A DNA stretch of 64,000 nucleotides from JABMPR01 sp964508765. Its GTDB lineage: Bacteria; Fidelibacterota; UBA8477; JABMPR01. Numbering within the stretch: position 1 is the stretch's first letter; every line of letters starts with the position of its first letter. The position numbers and the translations under genes were made by a program. The notes beneath the pieces were generated by a model, which ran no database searches, was not told the origin of the DNA, and saw only the letters and a program-made list of their open reading frames with translations. Where the stretch lies: the NCBI GenBank assembly GCA_964508765.1, contig CAZDVD010000002.1, forward strand, positions 90,063 to 154,062, read 5' to 3'. This document shows, piece after piece, positions 18,497-26,922 of the stretch.

Positions 18497-20797
18497 TTAC
18501 TCTGGGACCGCTATACCTTCGATACGGGCCAGGCGTTTCTTATTTAGTTCTAGGAGTATTGCCAACAATGTCAAGGTTGCGGTTGAGGTGGAAATCATGG
18601 CAAATACCATTAATCCTCCCATGTGAATCATAGGGATAAACATTGAAAATAATAGGGCGCCAAAAGCCATGTTGGAGGCAGCATCCAGAATAACGGGGAA
18701 GCCAACATCTTGCATAGTCTCTCTGCTAAGATTTCCATCCAAACCATGGTTAAGTAAATGCGTTCGGAACTGACTGATATAGTGAATGGCAAAATCCACA
18801 CCCACACCAATAATTATGGCTGACAACAATGCTGTAACATGGTTCAGATCAACTCCAAAAATGCCCATGAGACCAAAATTCAAAATTACAGCAGCGCTTA
18901 GTGGGACAACAGCCAGCAATCCCCAGAGCCAGTGTTTGAAGAAATAGGCTGCGATGAGGGCTATGATGATGATTGAGGCGAAAATACTTATAAAGGAACT
19001 ACGTATAATCAAAGCTACCAGATCTCTGAAAACAATGAGGAGACCGGTAATGGTTATATTTAGGTCCTTATAATCATCCTGCTGGAGAAAATCCTCTATT
19101 TCATCAACTAGGACCACAATCTCTGAAGTAGATATGGATCGCATCATTGAGGTGGCTAAGCCCTTTTTATATTCATAATCAACCAGTGAACTAAAATCGT
19201 TAGGATCGCCTGACATGGAATACATCGTGAACAAATTGTTCACTTTATCTCGAGAATCAGGGATGGTCTCAAAAGCTGGATCATCATCATTCACCATGCG
19301 ATGCATTTGTTTGATGACATCGGCTATTGAAATGGATAGAGTGACTGATTCGTGTTTTTCCATGAATTCCTGGATACTCGCAATCCGGCTCAAAACCTCA
19401 GGGTCCTTCAAATCAGCATTGATGAGCAATTGAAGATCCATGGTTCCCGTCATTTCACTATCCATGAACTCCAGGCTCTCTCGGATAGGATTGTCAGGTT
19501 TGAAGAATGCTTTCATATTCACTTCGATATTCAATTTGAAGATACCCAATATTCCAATAATGACTACTATTACACTGCTAATTAGTACAGTCTTTGGTCG
19601 CTTGATAACTTGCTCACCAAATGCGATCACAAATCTTTCAAAATAGCTGGCATGAGAAACTGCAGCAGCGTCAGGATTCCACTTCTTCAATACGAGGATG
19701 GAAGGAAGAAAAACAGTTGATAAGATCCAGGCCCAGAGAATTCCAGCTGAAATTGAAAAACCATATCCAATGAGGGGTTCCAGAGGGGCAAATACCATAC
19801 AGAGAAAAGCCGCTATGGTCGTCAGGGCTGTCAGAAAAATGGGAAGCATAAGGGAGTTTAAGCTCGCTTCAAAGGCAGCACGCGGGTCCTTGTTGGTACG
19901 CATTTTCCTGAAAAACTTGGTAATAACGTGGACGCCATATGAATTGGCAATGGTGAGTAAAATGATGGGCATGGAGGTGTTGAGGACTCCGAACATAAAT
20001 TTGTCAGATTCCGTCAGGTAGAGCATCCATCCATTAAAACCCATCATGAAAGCCATGGAAAGGATGATAGTGGCCAGAATAGTACCGACTGCGGAGATAT
20101 TTCTCAGACTAAAAAACAGGATGAGCAGCATACCAATTAATCCAGTACGCATCAGACCCATCACGTCATTGCGAATCATTGCAGGTAAGACACCAGTGAC
20201 GTATGCCTGACCACCCCAGTGAACATCGTAGTCAGATAGATGAGCGGCGACGACTTCCTCCATATCACTGACTAGAATATCATTCTTGGCACCTACTACG
20301 GGACGAATAATGACGTTAAAGTAGTCACCTTGCTCTCCCAGGTTTCTGGTCTTGATTTTTGAATTTTCATTCAGATAGTTCCGCAGTGCCTCGATCTCTT
20401 CTCCATTGAGATCACGATATTCTTGCAGAGCTGAAACTTCTAAAAATCCATCAATGCTCTCCATTTTGTCTGAAGTGGAGATACACATGATCTCGTCGAC
20501 CTGATCTATTTCTTCCAGGTCATGGGAAAGGTCCCAAAGTGTTGCCAGACTCTTGGCATTCAGAACATCGACACCACGCTTGCCGAACGCCAGAAACATG
20601 AGATCCGTGCTCCCAAACTCATCCTTCAATTCATTTAATGTTACCATGGATGGGATATCCTGAGGCAGCATTTTCATAAAGTCATCTTCAACTACAAAGT
20701 GCTGGAGACCTGATCCCATGAGGAGGGTAATGAGTAGGGTGATTATAATGCTGCGTTTTGGGTGATCTACGGACTGACTGATGAACCACTGTTTCAT
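18497..20797 (-). CDS. MMPL/RND-superfamily inner-membrane exporter
   Basis: The 766-residue protein has the two-repeat RND architecture: an N-terminal helix, a periplasmic domain, a five- to six-helix bundle with an S-M-P-I-I-L-L-T-I-A-N-S-Y-G-V-H motif, and a second copy with the G-V-G-V-D-F-A-I-H motif. The length fits the COG1033/HpnN-like group that exports lipids or hydrophobic molecules, shorter than AcrB-type drug pumps. Its start overlaps the TetR gene stop by 4 bases. The LolA-like gene follows, pointing to cargo hand-off to a periplasmic carrier. The substrate is not shown by the sequence. Confidence 0.88.
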   Translation of the reverse strand: MKQWFISQSVDHPKRSIIITLLITLLMGSGLQHFVVEDDFMKMLPQDIPSMVTLNELKDEFGSTDLMFLAFGKRGVDVLNAKSLATLWDLSHDLEEIDQVDEIMCISTSDKMESIDGFLEVSALQEYRDLNGEEIEALRNYLNENSKIKTRNLGEQGDYFNVIIRPVVGAKNDILVSDMEEVVAAHLSDYDVHWGGQAYVTGVLPAMIRNDVMGLMRTGLIGMLLILFFSLRNISAVGTILATIILSMAFMMGFNGWMLYLTESDKFMFGVLNTSMPIILLTIANSYGVHVITKFFRKMRTNKDPRAAFEASLNSLMLPIFLTALTTIAAFLCMVFAPLEPLIGYGFSISAGILWAWILSTVFLPSILVLKKWNPDAAAVSHASYFERFVIAFGEQVIKRPKTVLISSVIVVIIGILGIFKLNIEVNMKAFFKPDNPIRESLEFMDSEMTGTMDLQLLINADLKDPEVLSRIASIQEFMEKHESVTLSISIADVIKQMHRMVNDDDPAFETIPDSRDKVNNLFTMYSMSGDPNDFSSLVDYEYKKGLATSMMRSISTSEIVVLVDEIEDFLQQDDYKDLNITITGLLIVFRDLVALIIRSSFISIFASIIIIALIAAYFFKHWLWGLLAVVPLSAAVILNFGLMGIFGVDLNHVTALLSAIIIGVGVDFAIHYISQFRTHLLNHGLDGNLSRETMQDVGFPVILDAASNMAFGALLFSMFIPMIHMGGLMVFAMISTSTATLTLLAILLELNKKRLARIEGIAVPE

Positions 20798-21423
20798 ATT
20801 TTATCCTCTATGTGTTTGAGACCTTTATCTGTGACAATTCCTCTTAAGAAAAACTCGCGGTAGGTGAGAAGTGTTTCTTTAACTCCAATATCATGTTTTA
20901 GAAAAAATTCAGGTTGAAAGACATCGTTGACAATCTGCATAAAGATGATGGAGGTAAGTTCTAGATTTATGTTTTCGCGGACGTAGCCTTGCTCCTGAGC
21001 TTCCCGGAAAATGGTGAGAAAATCCTCTCGTCTTGCCAATCTGAAGTTTTCAATTTCTCTCCAAATGTGTGGATATCTTACCTTGAGTTCCCCCACCCTG
21101 GAGATAGATATGCGGTTTATTGTTCTTACAATTTCGCTAATTGCAGTCTCGAACTTGTCCAAAGGATTAATATCCAGTTTAAGAATATCTTGAAATTTGG
21201 TTGCTATAATAGTCGTGATATATTGAAATATCTTTCCCAGGAGAACTTCCTTGGTAGGAAAGAATTTATAGATCGTCTTTTTGCTCATAGCCAAATCTTT
21301 GGCCAGTGTTTCTACGGTGAATCCTTTGATGCCCTCTCTAAAAATGAGGTCAAGCCCATGTTCCAGGATAGGACCTTCAGGGGTGTTTGTGGTTGGGATC
21401 GATGGAAACGATTTTTGTATCAT
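20794..21423 (-). CDS. TetR-family transcriptional regulator
   Basis: Beginning at the ATG at 21421-21423 (a GGAAA precedes it) gives 209 residues; an upstream ATG at 21459 lacks a ribosome-binding sequence. The N-terminal HTH shows F-T-V-E-T-L-A-K-D-L-A-M-S-K-K-T-I-Y-K-F-F, a TetR signature, and the rest is the helical ligand-binding domain. It overlaps the downstream RND gene by 4 bases and lies 53 bases after the other RND gene. It is likely a ligand-responsive repressor of this export operon, including its own gene. The ligand may be the exported compound or an acyl-CoA. Confidence 0.9.
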   Translation of the reverse strand: MIQKSFPSIPTTNTPEGPILEHGLDLIFREGIKGFTVETLAKDLAMSKKTIYKFFPTKEVLLGKIFQYITTIIATKFQDILKLDINPLDKFETAISEIVRTINRISISRVGELKVRYPHIWREIENFRLARREDFLTIFREAQEQGYVRENINLELTSIIFMQIVNDVFQPEFFLKHDIGVKETLLTYREFFLRGIVTDKGLKHIEDKI

Positions 21424-21476
21424 GCGTTTCCAATGTAGGCAAGGCAACAATTCATGCAAGCAAGAATTTGACTGAA

Positions 21477-23750
21477 TTATCTAGCGAAAATAAATTTTGG
21501 TCTTGTGAGAATAAGTACAAGGGGCAGGAGGGTCAAAGCCGCAATCAGACACATGAAAATGGATACTGAGATCAGCCAGCCAAAGAAATAAATGGGAGTG
21601 AAGGTGGACATCATACACACAGCAAACCCCATCATCACTGAAAATCCATTAATGATAATACCTTGGCCAGTTGTGCTCAATGTTTTGATAATGGCCTCTT
21701 CATCACTGAGCCCGTTGCGGATTTCTGTTCTGAAGCGGAATAAAAAGTGAATAGTATAATCTATACCAATACCAATCATAATAGAACTGAGCATGGAGGT
21801 CGCTGTATTGAGGTAAATACCAAGGTATCCCATCAAACCAAAGACACCTGCAATGGCAAATGCCAATGGCATGGCGCTGATGAGAGCGGCAGACAACGAT
21901 CTAAACACAAGACCAGTCACCAGGGCTGCCAGGATGACTGATAATACGAGACTCCGTATTTGTCCCTTGACCATCATGGGCATCAAATTTCCAAGAAGTA
22001 CAGCGTAGCCTTCGCTCTTGGGTTGATTATCAACGCGTATATTTTCGTTCAGGAATTGATCGAGTTCTTTCTGAAGGTCCACCATGTAATAGACATCCAT
22101 GGTATTCAAGCGAATAACGATTTGGGCAGACTGATAGTCATAATCCACGTACGAATCCAGGTAGCCATCACTTGATTCCCAGGAGTAGAGTAATAAGTAC
22201 TGTGAAACCAACTGACGGGATTCTGGAATTTTATAATATGCTGGATCACCACCATTCATGGATTGATTCATGAGTTTAATGAAATCAGTGATAGCTAAGG
22301 TGTAACCAATCCCTTCACGTCCGTCCAGAAACTTCTGAATTTGATCAATTTGGTTCAACACATCTGGAGACTTGATATCACCCTCAACCACCACTGACAT
22401 GGTGGTGCTGCCACCAAAATGTTCCTCAATGATATCGTTGACAACACGAACGCTGGATTCGGGACTATAATAGTTCAGCGGATTACTATCCAATTCGACC
22501 AGGGGGATGCCAATTGCTGCAATGATGGTTATGAGGGCAAAGGCGACGAAAATGAGATTGCGATGATGAAAGACCACTTTACCAATTCGTACCAATATTC
22601 TCGAGAGTAAACGATTCGCTTCATTCTTACTCTGTCTTTCCAGGCTGGGTTTTTTGGTTAGAACCAGGACAGCGGGAATAAGTGTGATGGAGACGCCAAA
22701 TGCCAGCACGACGCCAAATGCAGTAAGTATACCCACTTCTCGAGATGCCGGTAAAATGTGGGAGAGGAGGGATAGAAATCCGATCATTGTAGTCAGACCA
22801 GCCAGGAATAATGGACGCATCATGTGTTCGATCACGCTGGTCACAATTTCTTTACTGTCTGCTTCAGGGGGTAAGTTAGCGCAATCCTCAAAATAGCGAG
22901 TGATAATATGAATACCATAAGCACTGGCTACAGCGATAAGCATGATAGGCATAATACTTGTGATAACAGATAGCATAAGACCAAACCAGGCCATGAGTCC
23001 AAGTGTCCCCATAATAGACAGAAACACCACCAGAAGGGGAAGCACCACACCACGCCGAGACCTGAAACTGACATAGAGCAGGAGAGCAATTAGCACCATT
23101 CCTGCTGGAATGAATGTGCTGGTGTCATGCCCAATATCGTCGGATATCTGAGATCTTATAACGGGCATTCCACCTAATCTCAAATCATGACTCTTGTTTT
23201 GATAGGGGCGTAGAATCGCATGGAGTGTATCAACTAAACTGACCTCATCAGCACCAGGATTTGAGTAGATGATGATGGCAGTATATTCACGATTTGCTGA
23301 GACCAGCAGACGACCCAGCATGGGATCGGCTATGGCACTTCTGGCTATTGAGTCACTTTCAGCTTTTGTGGAAGGAATCTCTTGGATGAATTTGTCCACT
23401 GTCATGGACTCATCATCACTAAGAATGGATTCATAGTTTGTCAGGCTGATGACCTGGTCGATTTGCGATAAAGCTTCCAGATCGTAGGTCAAATTATCAA
23501 TCATTTCCAGACCTTCGCTGGCAAATACATCATCTGCGTGATAACTGATCAGTATGACGTCTAACCCTCCAAACTCCTCTTCCAGTTCTTCCATTCGAAT
23601 GACATCAGGGTCATCTGAAGGTATCAAGGCTTGAAGATCGGGGTTGATATGTATCTTATAAATTGGTAGAGATAAAAGAGCTATCACCAGAAAATTCAAG
23701 AATATGATTGCTTTGGGATAATGAATAATGAGGTAGATGAATTTTTTCAT
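21477..23750 (-). CDS. Second MMPL/RND-superfamily exporter, first gene of the run
   Basis: The ATG at 23748-23750 gives 757 residues; a TTG three codons upstream is also open. It shares the architecture of the other exporter: N-terminal transmembrane helix, periplasmic domain beginning I-N-P-D-L-Q-A-L-I-P-S-D-D-P, two transmembrane bundles, and the G-I-G-I-D-Y-T-I-H motif in the second. Conserved motifs show the two are paralogues. Two adjacent MMPL genes may work as a hetero-oligomer or handle two related cargos. The gene is divergent from the TrmB-type regulator, with a 148-base region between them for both promoters. Confidence 0.87.
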   Translation of the reverse strand: MKKFIYLIIHYPKAIIFLNFLVIALLSLPIYKIHINPDLQALIPSDDPDVIRMEELEEEFGGLDVILISYHADDVFASEGLEMIDNLTYDLEALSQIDQVISLTNYESILSDDESMTVDKFIQEIPSTKAESDSIARSAIADPMLGRLLVSANREYTAIIIYSNPGADEVSLVDTLHAILRPYQNKSHDLRLGGMPVIRSQISDDIGHDTSTFIPAGMVLIALLLYVSFRSRRGVVLPLLVVFLSIMGTLGLMAWFGLMLSVITSIMPIMLIAVASAYGIHIITRYFEDCANLPPEADSKEIVTSVIEHMMRPLFLAGLTTMIGFLSLLSHILPASREVGILTAFGVVLAFGVSITLIPAVLVLTKKPSLERQSKNEANRLLSRILVRIGKVVFHHRNLIFVAFALITIIAAIGIPLVELDSNPLNYYSPESSVRVVNDIIEEHFGGSTTMSVVVEGDIKSPDVLNQIDQIQKFLDGREGIGYTLAITDFIKLMNQSMNGGDPAYYKIPESRQLVSQYLLLYSWESSDGYLDSYVDYDYQSAQIVIRLNTMDVYYMVDLQKELDQFLNENIRVDNQPKSEGYAVLLGNLMPMMVKGQIRSLVLSVILAALVTGLVFRSLSAALISAMPLAFAIAGVFGLMGYLGIYLNTATSMLSSIMIGIGIDYTIHFLFRFRTEIRNGLSDEEAIIKTLSTTGQGIIINGFSVMMGFAVCMMSTFTPIYFFGWLISVSIFMCLIAALTLLPLVLILTRPKFIFAR

Positions 23751-23898
23751 GGCGGGCAATGTATTGTCCAGCCTTGTTGGATGAAAGTAAAACGAATAAT
23801 TCTCCGCTTTGGAATAAAATTATTTTACCGTTTAAATAATGCTATGCACACCTTGTTTGGAGAATATATTAAGCGTAACTAAGAAGTGAGACACGCTA

Positions 23899-24732
23899 AT
23901 GAATGAAAAGCTACTTCCCGCCCTCAAGTCATTCGGATTTACATCCAACGAAGCCAAAACTTATCTCAGCCTATTGAAAAATAATCCAGCGACAGGATAC
24001 GAGATTAGTGGTAAGTCTGGGATTCCGAGATCCGCGATTTATGAGATATTAAAACGCCTGGAGAGCACGGGGATGGTGAGTTGCGTGGACTCAAATCCAA
24101 CACGATATATTCCGTTGCCCCCGGATCATCTTTTTGATGTTCTGGAAAACAATTTTACAACCAATCTTGATACACTTAAGGATTCTTTAAAAAACGTCAA
24201 CACTGAACTTGAAGTTGGTGATCTCTGGAATATTCGCGGTTATGACAGCATGATTGATCGTGCTAGACATATGATCAAGAATGCTGAAAAATCAGTTTAC
24301 CTATCCATTTGGCTCACCGAGTACAAAAGGCTCTTTTTAGATTTGGTGGCTGCAGAAAAACGTGGCGTTGATATCGTCATTTTTTCCTTTTGTGACATCC
24401 CAAATGAGGTTGGAACTGTATTCGCATACAATCTAGACAGTAAGCGTTTGCAGGATGTATGGAACAGCAAGATATTATTGGTGGTGGATCATGATTCTGC
24501 CCTCCTGGGAGGTGTAGAAATGCTGCCAACCAATAAGGTTGCCTGGACCCGAAATTCAGCGATTGTTGCCATTGCATTAAATTATATTATCTTGGATCTT
24601 ACATTATTTGGCCAGCGTTACCAACTCGATATGAATCCAGTGATTACGGGGATGTTACACGGAGAAATACGCAATTTGGATGATCTTCTAAGCGAAGATC
24701 ACGAAGCAATTATCCACCTGAAGAAGAATTGA
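23899..24732 (+). CDS. TrmB-family transcriptional regulator
   Basis: The 277-residue protein has a winged HTH at about residues 1-75 (G-F-T-S-N-E-A-K-T-Y-L-S-L-L, then I-P-R-S-A-I-Y-E-I-L-K-R-L-E), the TrmB signature, and a C-terminal domain at about 105-230 resembling the PLD-like fold of TrmB regulators. TrmB proteins control sugar uptake and glycolytic genes, mainly in archaea and some bacteria. Here the gene lies 70 bases ahead of the GAPDH pair and upstream of two glucan enzymes, so it probably regulates them. It may also control the divergent RND operon. Confidence 0.85.
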   Translation: MNEKLLPALKSFGFTSNEAKTYLSLLKNNPATGYEISGKSGIPRSAIYEILKRLESTGMVSCVDSNPTRYIPLPPDHLFDVLENNFTTNLDTLKDSLKNVNTELEVGDLWNIRGYDSMIDRARHMIKNAEKSVYLSIWLTEYKRLFLDLVAAEKRGVDIVIFSFCDIPNEVGTVFAYNLDSKRLQDVWNSKILLVVDHDSALLGGVEMLPTNKVAWTRNSAIVAIALNYIILDLTLFGQRYQLDMNPVITGMLHGEIRNLDDLLSEDHEAIIHLKKN

Positions 24733-24802
24733 CAATTGAAATTATATCTAACCTTTAACAATCGCTCCCCTTTGAATAGGGATCGAAACGGAGGCACGTT
24801 CT

Positions 24803-25819
24803 ATGAGTAAAATTAGAGTCGGGCTGATGGGATTTGGCGAGATCGGTAGAGATGTTTACCGTTTAAGCTTAAACCAGCCTGAAATGGAAATTGTAGCAAT
24901 TAGTGATATTGGTCGCTCCGATATTTTGCACTATTTGCTGAAAAATGATGGAAGAGATCCAGTAGATACCAAACTTGAAGGAAATTTCCTTGTTGTTGGC
25001 GATCAGAAGGCTCGTCTCATCCATGGTATAGCGCCAAAAGATGTTCCATGGGATGCTTTTGATGTTGATGTCGTCATCGACCTGACCCACAAATATCGTA
25101 CAAGAGAAACCATGCAGGGCCACCTGGATTCAGGAGCCAAGCGTGTTATTCTCGGTTCACTACCACAGGATGATATCGATCGAGTTATTGTCATGGGTGT
25201 GAATGATGACACAATGAAAGCAAGTGATAAACTTGTTTCTGCTGCATCTGCTACCACAAATGCTCTGGCTTTGATGCTGGATATTCTGGATAAGGCATTT
25301 GGTATTGAATATGCCATGATGACTACAATCCACGCTTATACCAGTGATCAGCCCTTGCGTGATACGGTTGCTGCAGATTTCAGACGCAGTCGCTCAGCCG
25401 CTGAGAATATCATTCCAAATGTGAACATCAGTCCATATTGGATGGAGCATATCCTACCTCGTTTTAAAGGTAAGATTGAAGGGTCCGCGCTTAATGTTCC
25501 TGTACCAATGGGATCACTCCTTGATCTGACCTGTGTACTGACCAAGGGTGATGCAACGGCTGAAGAAGTGAATGATGCCATGCGTACAGCCGCTAAGTCA
25601 TTAAGTGGATATGTTGAAATCACAGAAGATCCCATCGTATCTAGTGATGTGATTGGAAATGCCCACAGTTTGCTTTTTGATACCAAAGGTACCATGAAAT
25701 CAAGCAAGCGTATGGTGAAGACTCTGAGTTGGTATGATAATAGTCTTGGTCAGGCCGGACGTCTAGTTGATCTAGCTCTTGCTTATGCGAAGCTCGGGGT
25801 AGAAGGAGGTGTTGCATGA
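24803..25819 (+). CDS. GAPDH-like protein lacking the catalytic cysteine (probable pseudoenzyme)
   Basis: The 338-residue protein is clearly a glyceraldehyde-3-phosphate dehydrogenase homologue with an N-terminal Rossmann segment (G-F-G-E-I-G-R) and the conserved W-Y-D-N near the C-terminus. The active-site motif reads S-A-A-S-A-T-T-N-A instead of S-N-A-S-C-T-T-N-C, so the nucleophile is Ala150 and the second cysteine Ala154. His177 is kept (T-I-H-A-Y-T), but the phosphate-binding Arg is Asn231 (A-L-N-V-P-V). It therefore should not perform the usual thiol chemistry. The frame is fully intact and GGAGG precedes the ATG. Its stop overlaps the start of an active GAPDH gene, suggesting a partner or regulatory subunit. 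Confidence 0.9.
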   Translation: MSKIRVGLMGFGEIGRDVYRLSLNQPEMEIVAISDIGRSDILHYLLKNDGRDPVDTKLEGNFLVVGDQKARLIHGIAPKDVPWDAFDVDVVIDLTHKYRTRETMQGHLDSGAKRVILGSLPQDDIDRVIVMGVNDDTMKASDKLVSAASATTNALALMLDILDKAFGIEYAMMTTIHAYTSDQPLRDTVAADFRRSRSAAENIIPNVNISPYWMEHILPRFKGKIEGSALNVPVPMGSLLDLTCVLTKGDATAEEVNDAMRTAAKSLSGYVEITEDPIVSSDVIGNAHSLLFDTKGTMKSSKRMVKTLSWYDNSLGQAGRLVDLALAYAKLGVEGGVA

Positions 25820-26817
25820 GAGTAGCAATTAATGGATTCGGACGTATTGGTCGTTCCGTATTTCGTATTTTAGATAAACGCGAAGACATCAATGTCGTTG
25901 CCATCAATGATCTATTTGACCGTGAAGCACTGGCTTACCTCTTGAAGTATGATACCGTTATGGGTGGTTTTGGTGACAGTACTGTTCGTATTGAAGGTGA
26001 TGTTCTGCATACTGCCAATGATACAGTGAAAATGATCAGTGAACGCAATCCTGAAGATTTACCCTGGAAAGAGTTGGATATTGATGTAGTTATCGAGGCT
26101 ACAGGTGTTTTCAGAACCAAAGAATCTCTGACTGCACATTTAAACGCTGGAGCACAGCGTGTCATCCTCACTGTTCCTGCAAAGGATGAAATCGATTATA
26201 CCGTGGTTCTGGGTGTTAATGAAGATGGTCTCAAACCTGAGCACAAAATTGTGTCCAATGCCAGTTGCACAACCAACTGTTTAGCTCCAATGGCTAAAGT
26301 TCTTAATGATGCTTTTGGTATTGTTGAGGGTGTCATGACGACATCACATGCCTATACCAATGATCAGCGTCTTGCTGATGTTCCTCACTCAGACTGGCGA
26401 CGTAGCCGTGCTGCAGCTGTAAACATCATTCCTACTACCACAGGCGCAGCCCGTGCAGTGGGAAAAGTTCTCCCTGAACTCAAAGGCAAACTGGATGGTA
26501 TCGCAGCTCGTGTTCCTGTTGCTGATGGTTCTGTTGTTGATCTGATTGTTGAGGTGAATCGCAACGTTACTGTTGAAGACATTAACGCAGCTGTTCTCGC
26601 AGCATCCAAGACGGATCGTCTCAAGAATGTACTTGAGTACAGTGAAAATCACCTGGTTTCTTCCGACATTATCGGTAACCCATACTCCTCTATATATGAT
26701 GTATCATACACACGAGTTGTTGGAAATCGTATTGTCAAGACCTTGAACTGGTATGACAACGAATGGGGATATTCAAACCGCGTTGTTGACCTGATCAACT
26801 TGTTTAAGGGTATGTAA
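25816..26817 (+). CDS. gap: Glyceraldehyde-3-phosphate dehydrogenase, type I
   Basis: The 333-residue length is canonical. The Rossmann motif G-F-G-R-I-G-R is at residues 7-13, the catalytic Cys151 lies in S-N-A-S-C-T-T-N-C, the histidine in T-T-S-H-A-Y-T is present, and the phosphate-binding Arg is in A-A-R-V-P-V. It oxidises glyceraldehyde 3-phosphate to 1,3-bisphosphoglycerate with a nicotinamide cofactor. The ATG overlaps the stop of the upstream Cys-less paralogue (ATGA), so synthesis of the two is coupled. A hairpin that may be a terminator follows. Confidence 0.97.
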   Translation: MRVAINGFGRIGRSVFRILDKREDINVVAINDLFDREALAYLLKYDTVMGGFGDSTVRIEGDVLHTANDTVKMISERNPEDLPWKELDIDVVIEATGVFRTKESLTAHLNAGAQRVILTVPAKDEIDYTVVLGVNEDGLKPEHKIVSNASCTTNCLAPMAKVLNDAFGIVEGVMTTSHAYTNDQRLADVPHSDWRRSRAAAVNIIPTTTGAARAVGKVLPELKGKLDGIAARVPVADGSVVDLIVEVNRNVTVEDINAAVLAASKTDRLKNVLEYSENHLVSSDIIGNPYSSIYDVSYTRVVGNRIVKTLNWYDNEWGYSNRVVDLINLFKGM

Positions 26818-26844
26818 GCAAATATCCTTTTTTTAAGACGAATG

Positions 26845-26876
26845 GAGCCGGTCGTTTAGGCGACCGGCTCTGTTGT
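26845..26876 (+). terminator. Terminator-like hairpin after the GAPDH pair
   Basis: A 10-bp perfect stem (26845-26854 with 26861-26870, GAGCCGGTCG with CGACCGGCTC) with a 6-base loop sits 28 bases after the gap stop. Only a short T-containing tail follows, so termination may be weak or partial. Confidence 0.7.
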
Positions 26877-26922
26877 CTAAAAAAGTAACACTCCAATCAG
26901 TTTTAGCCGGAAAATGTAAAGA

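Noticed and set aside
24731..24760. TTGACA-like promoter element before the GAPDH pair
   Set aside because: A TTGACA occurs just after the TrmB stop but no good -10 element lies at 16-18 bases; FCB promoters often differ from this pattern.
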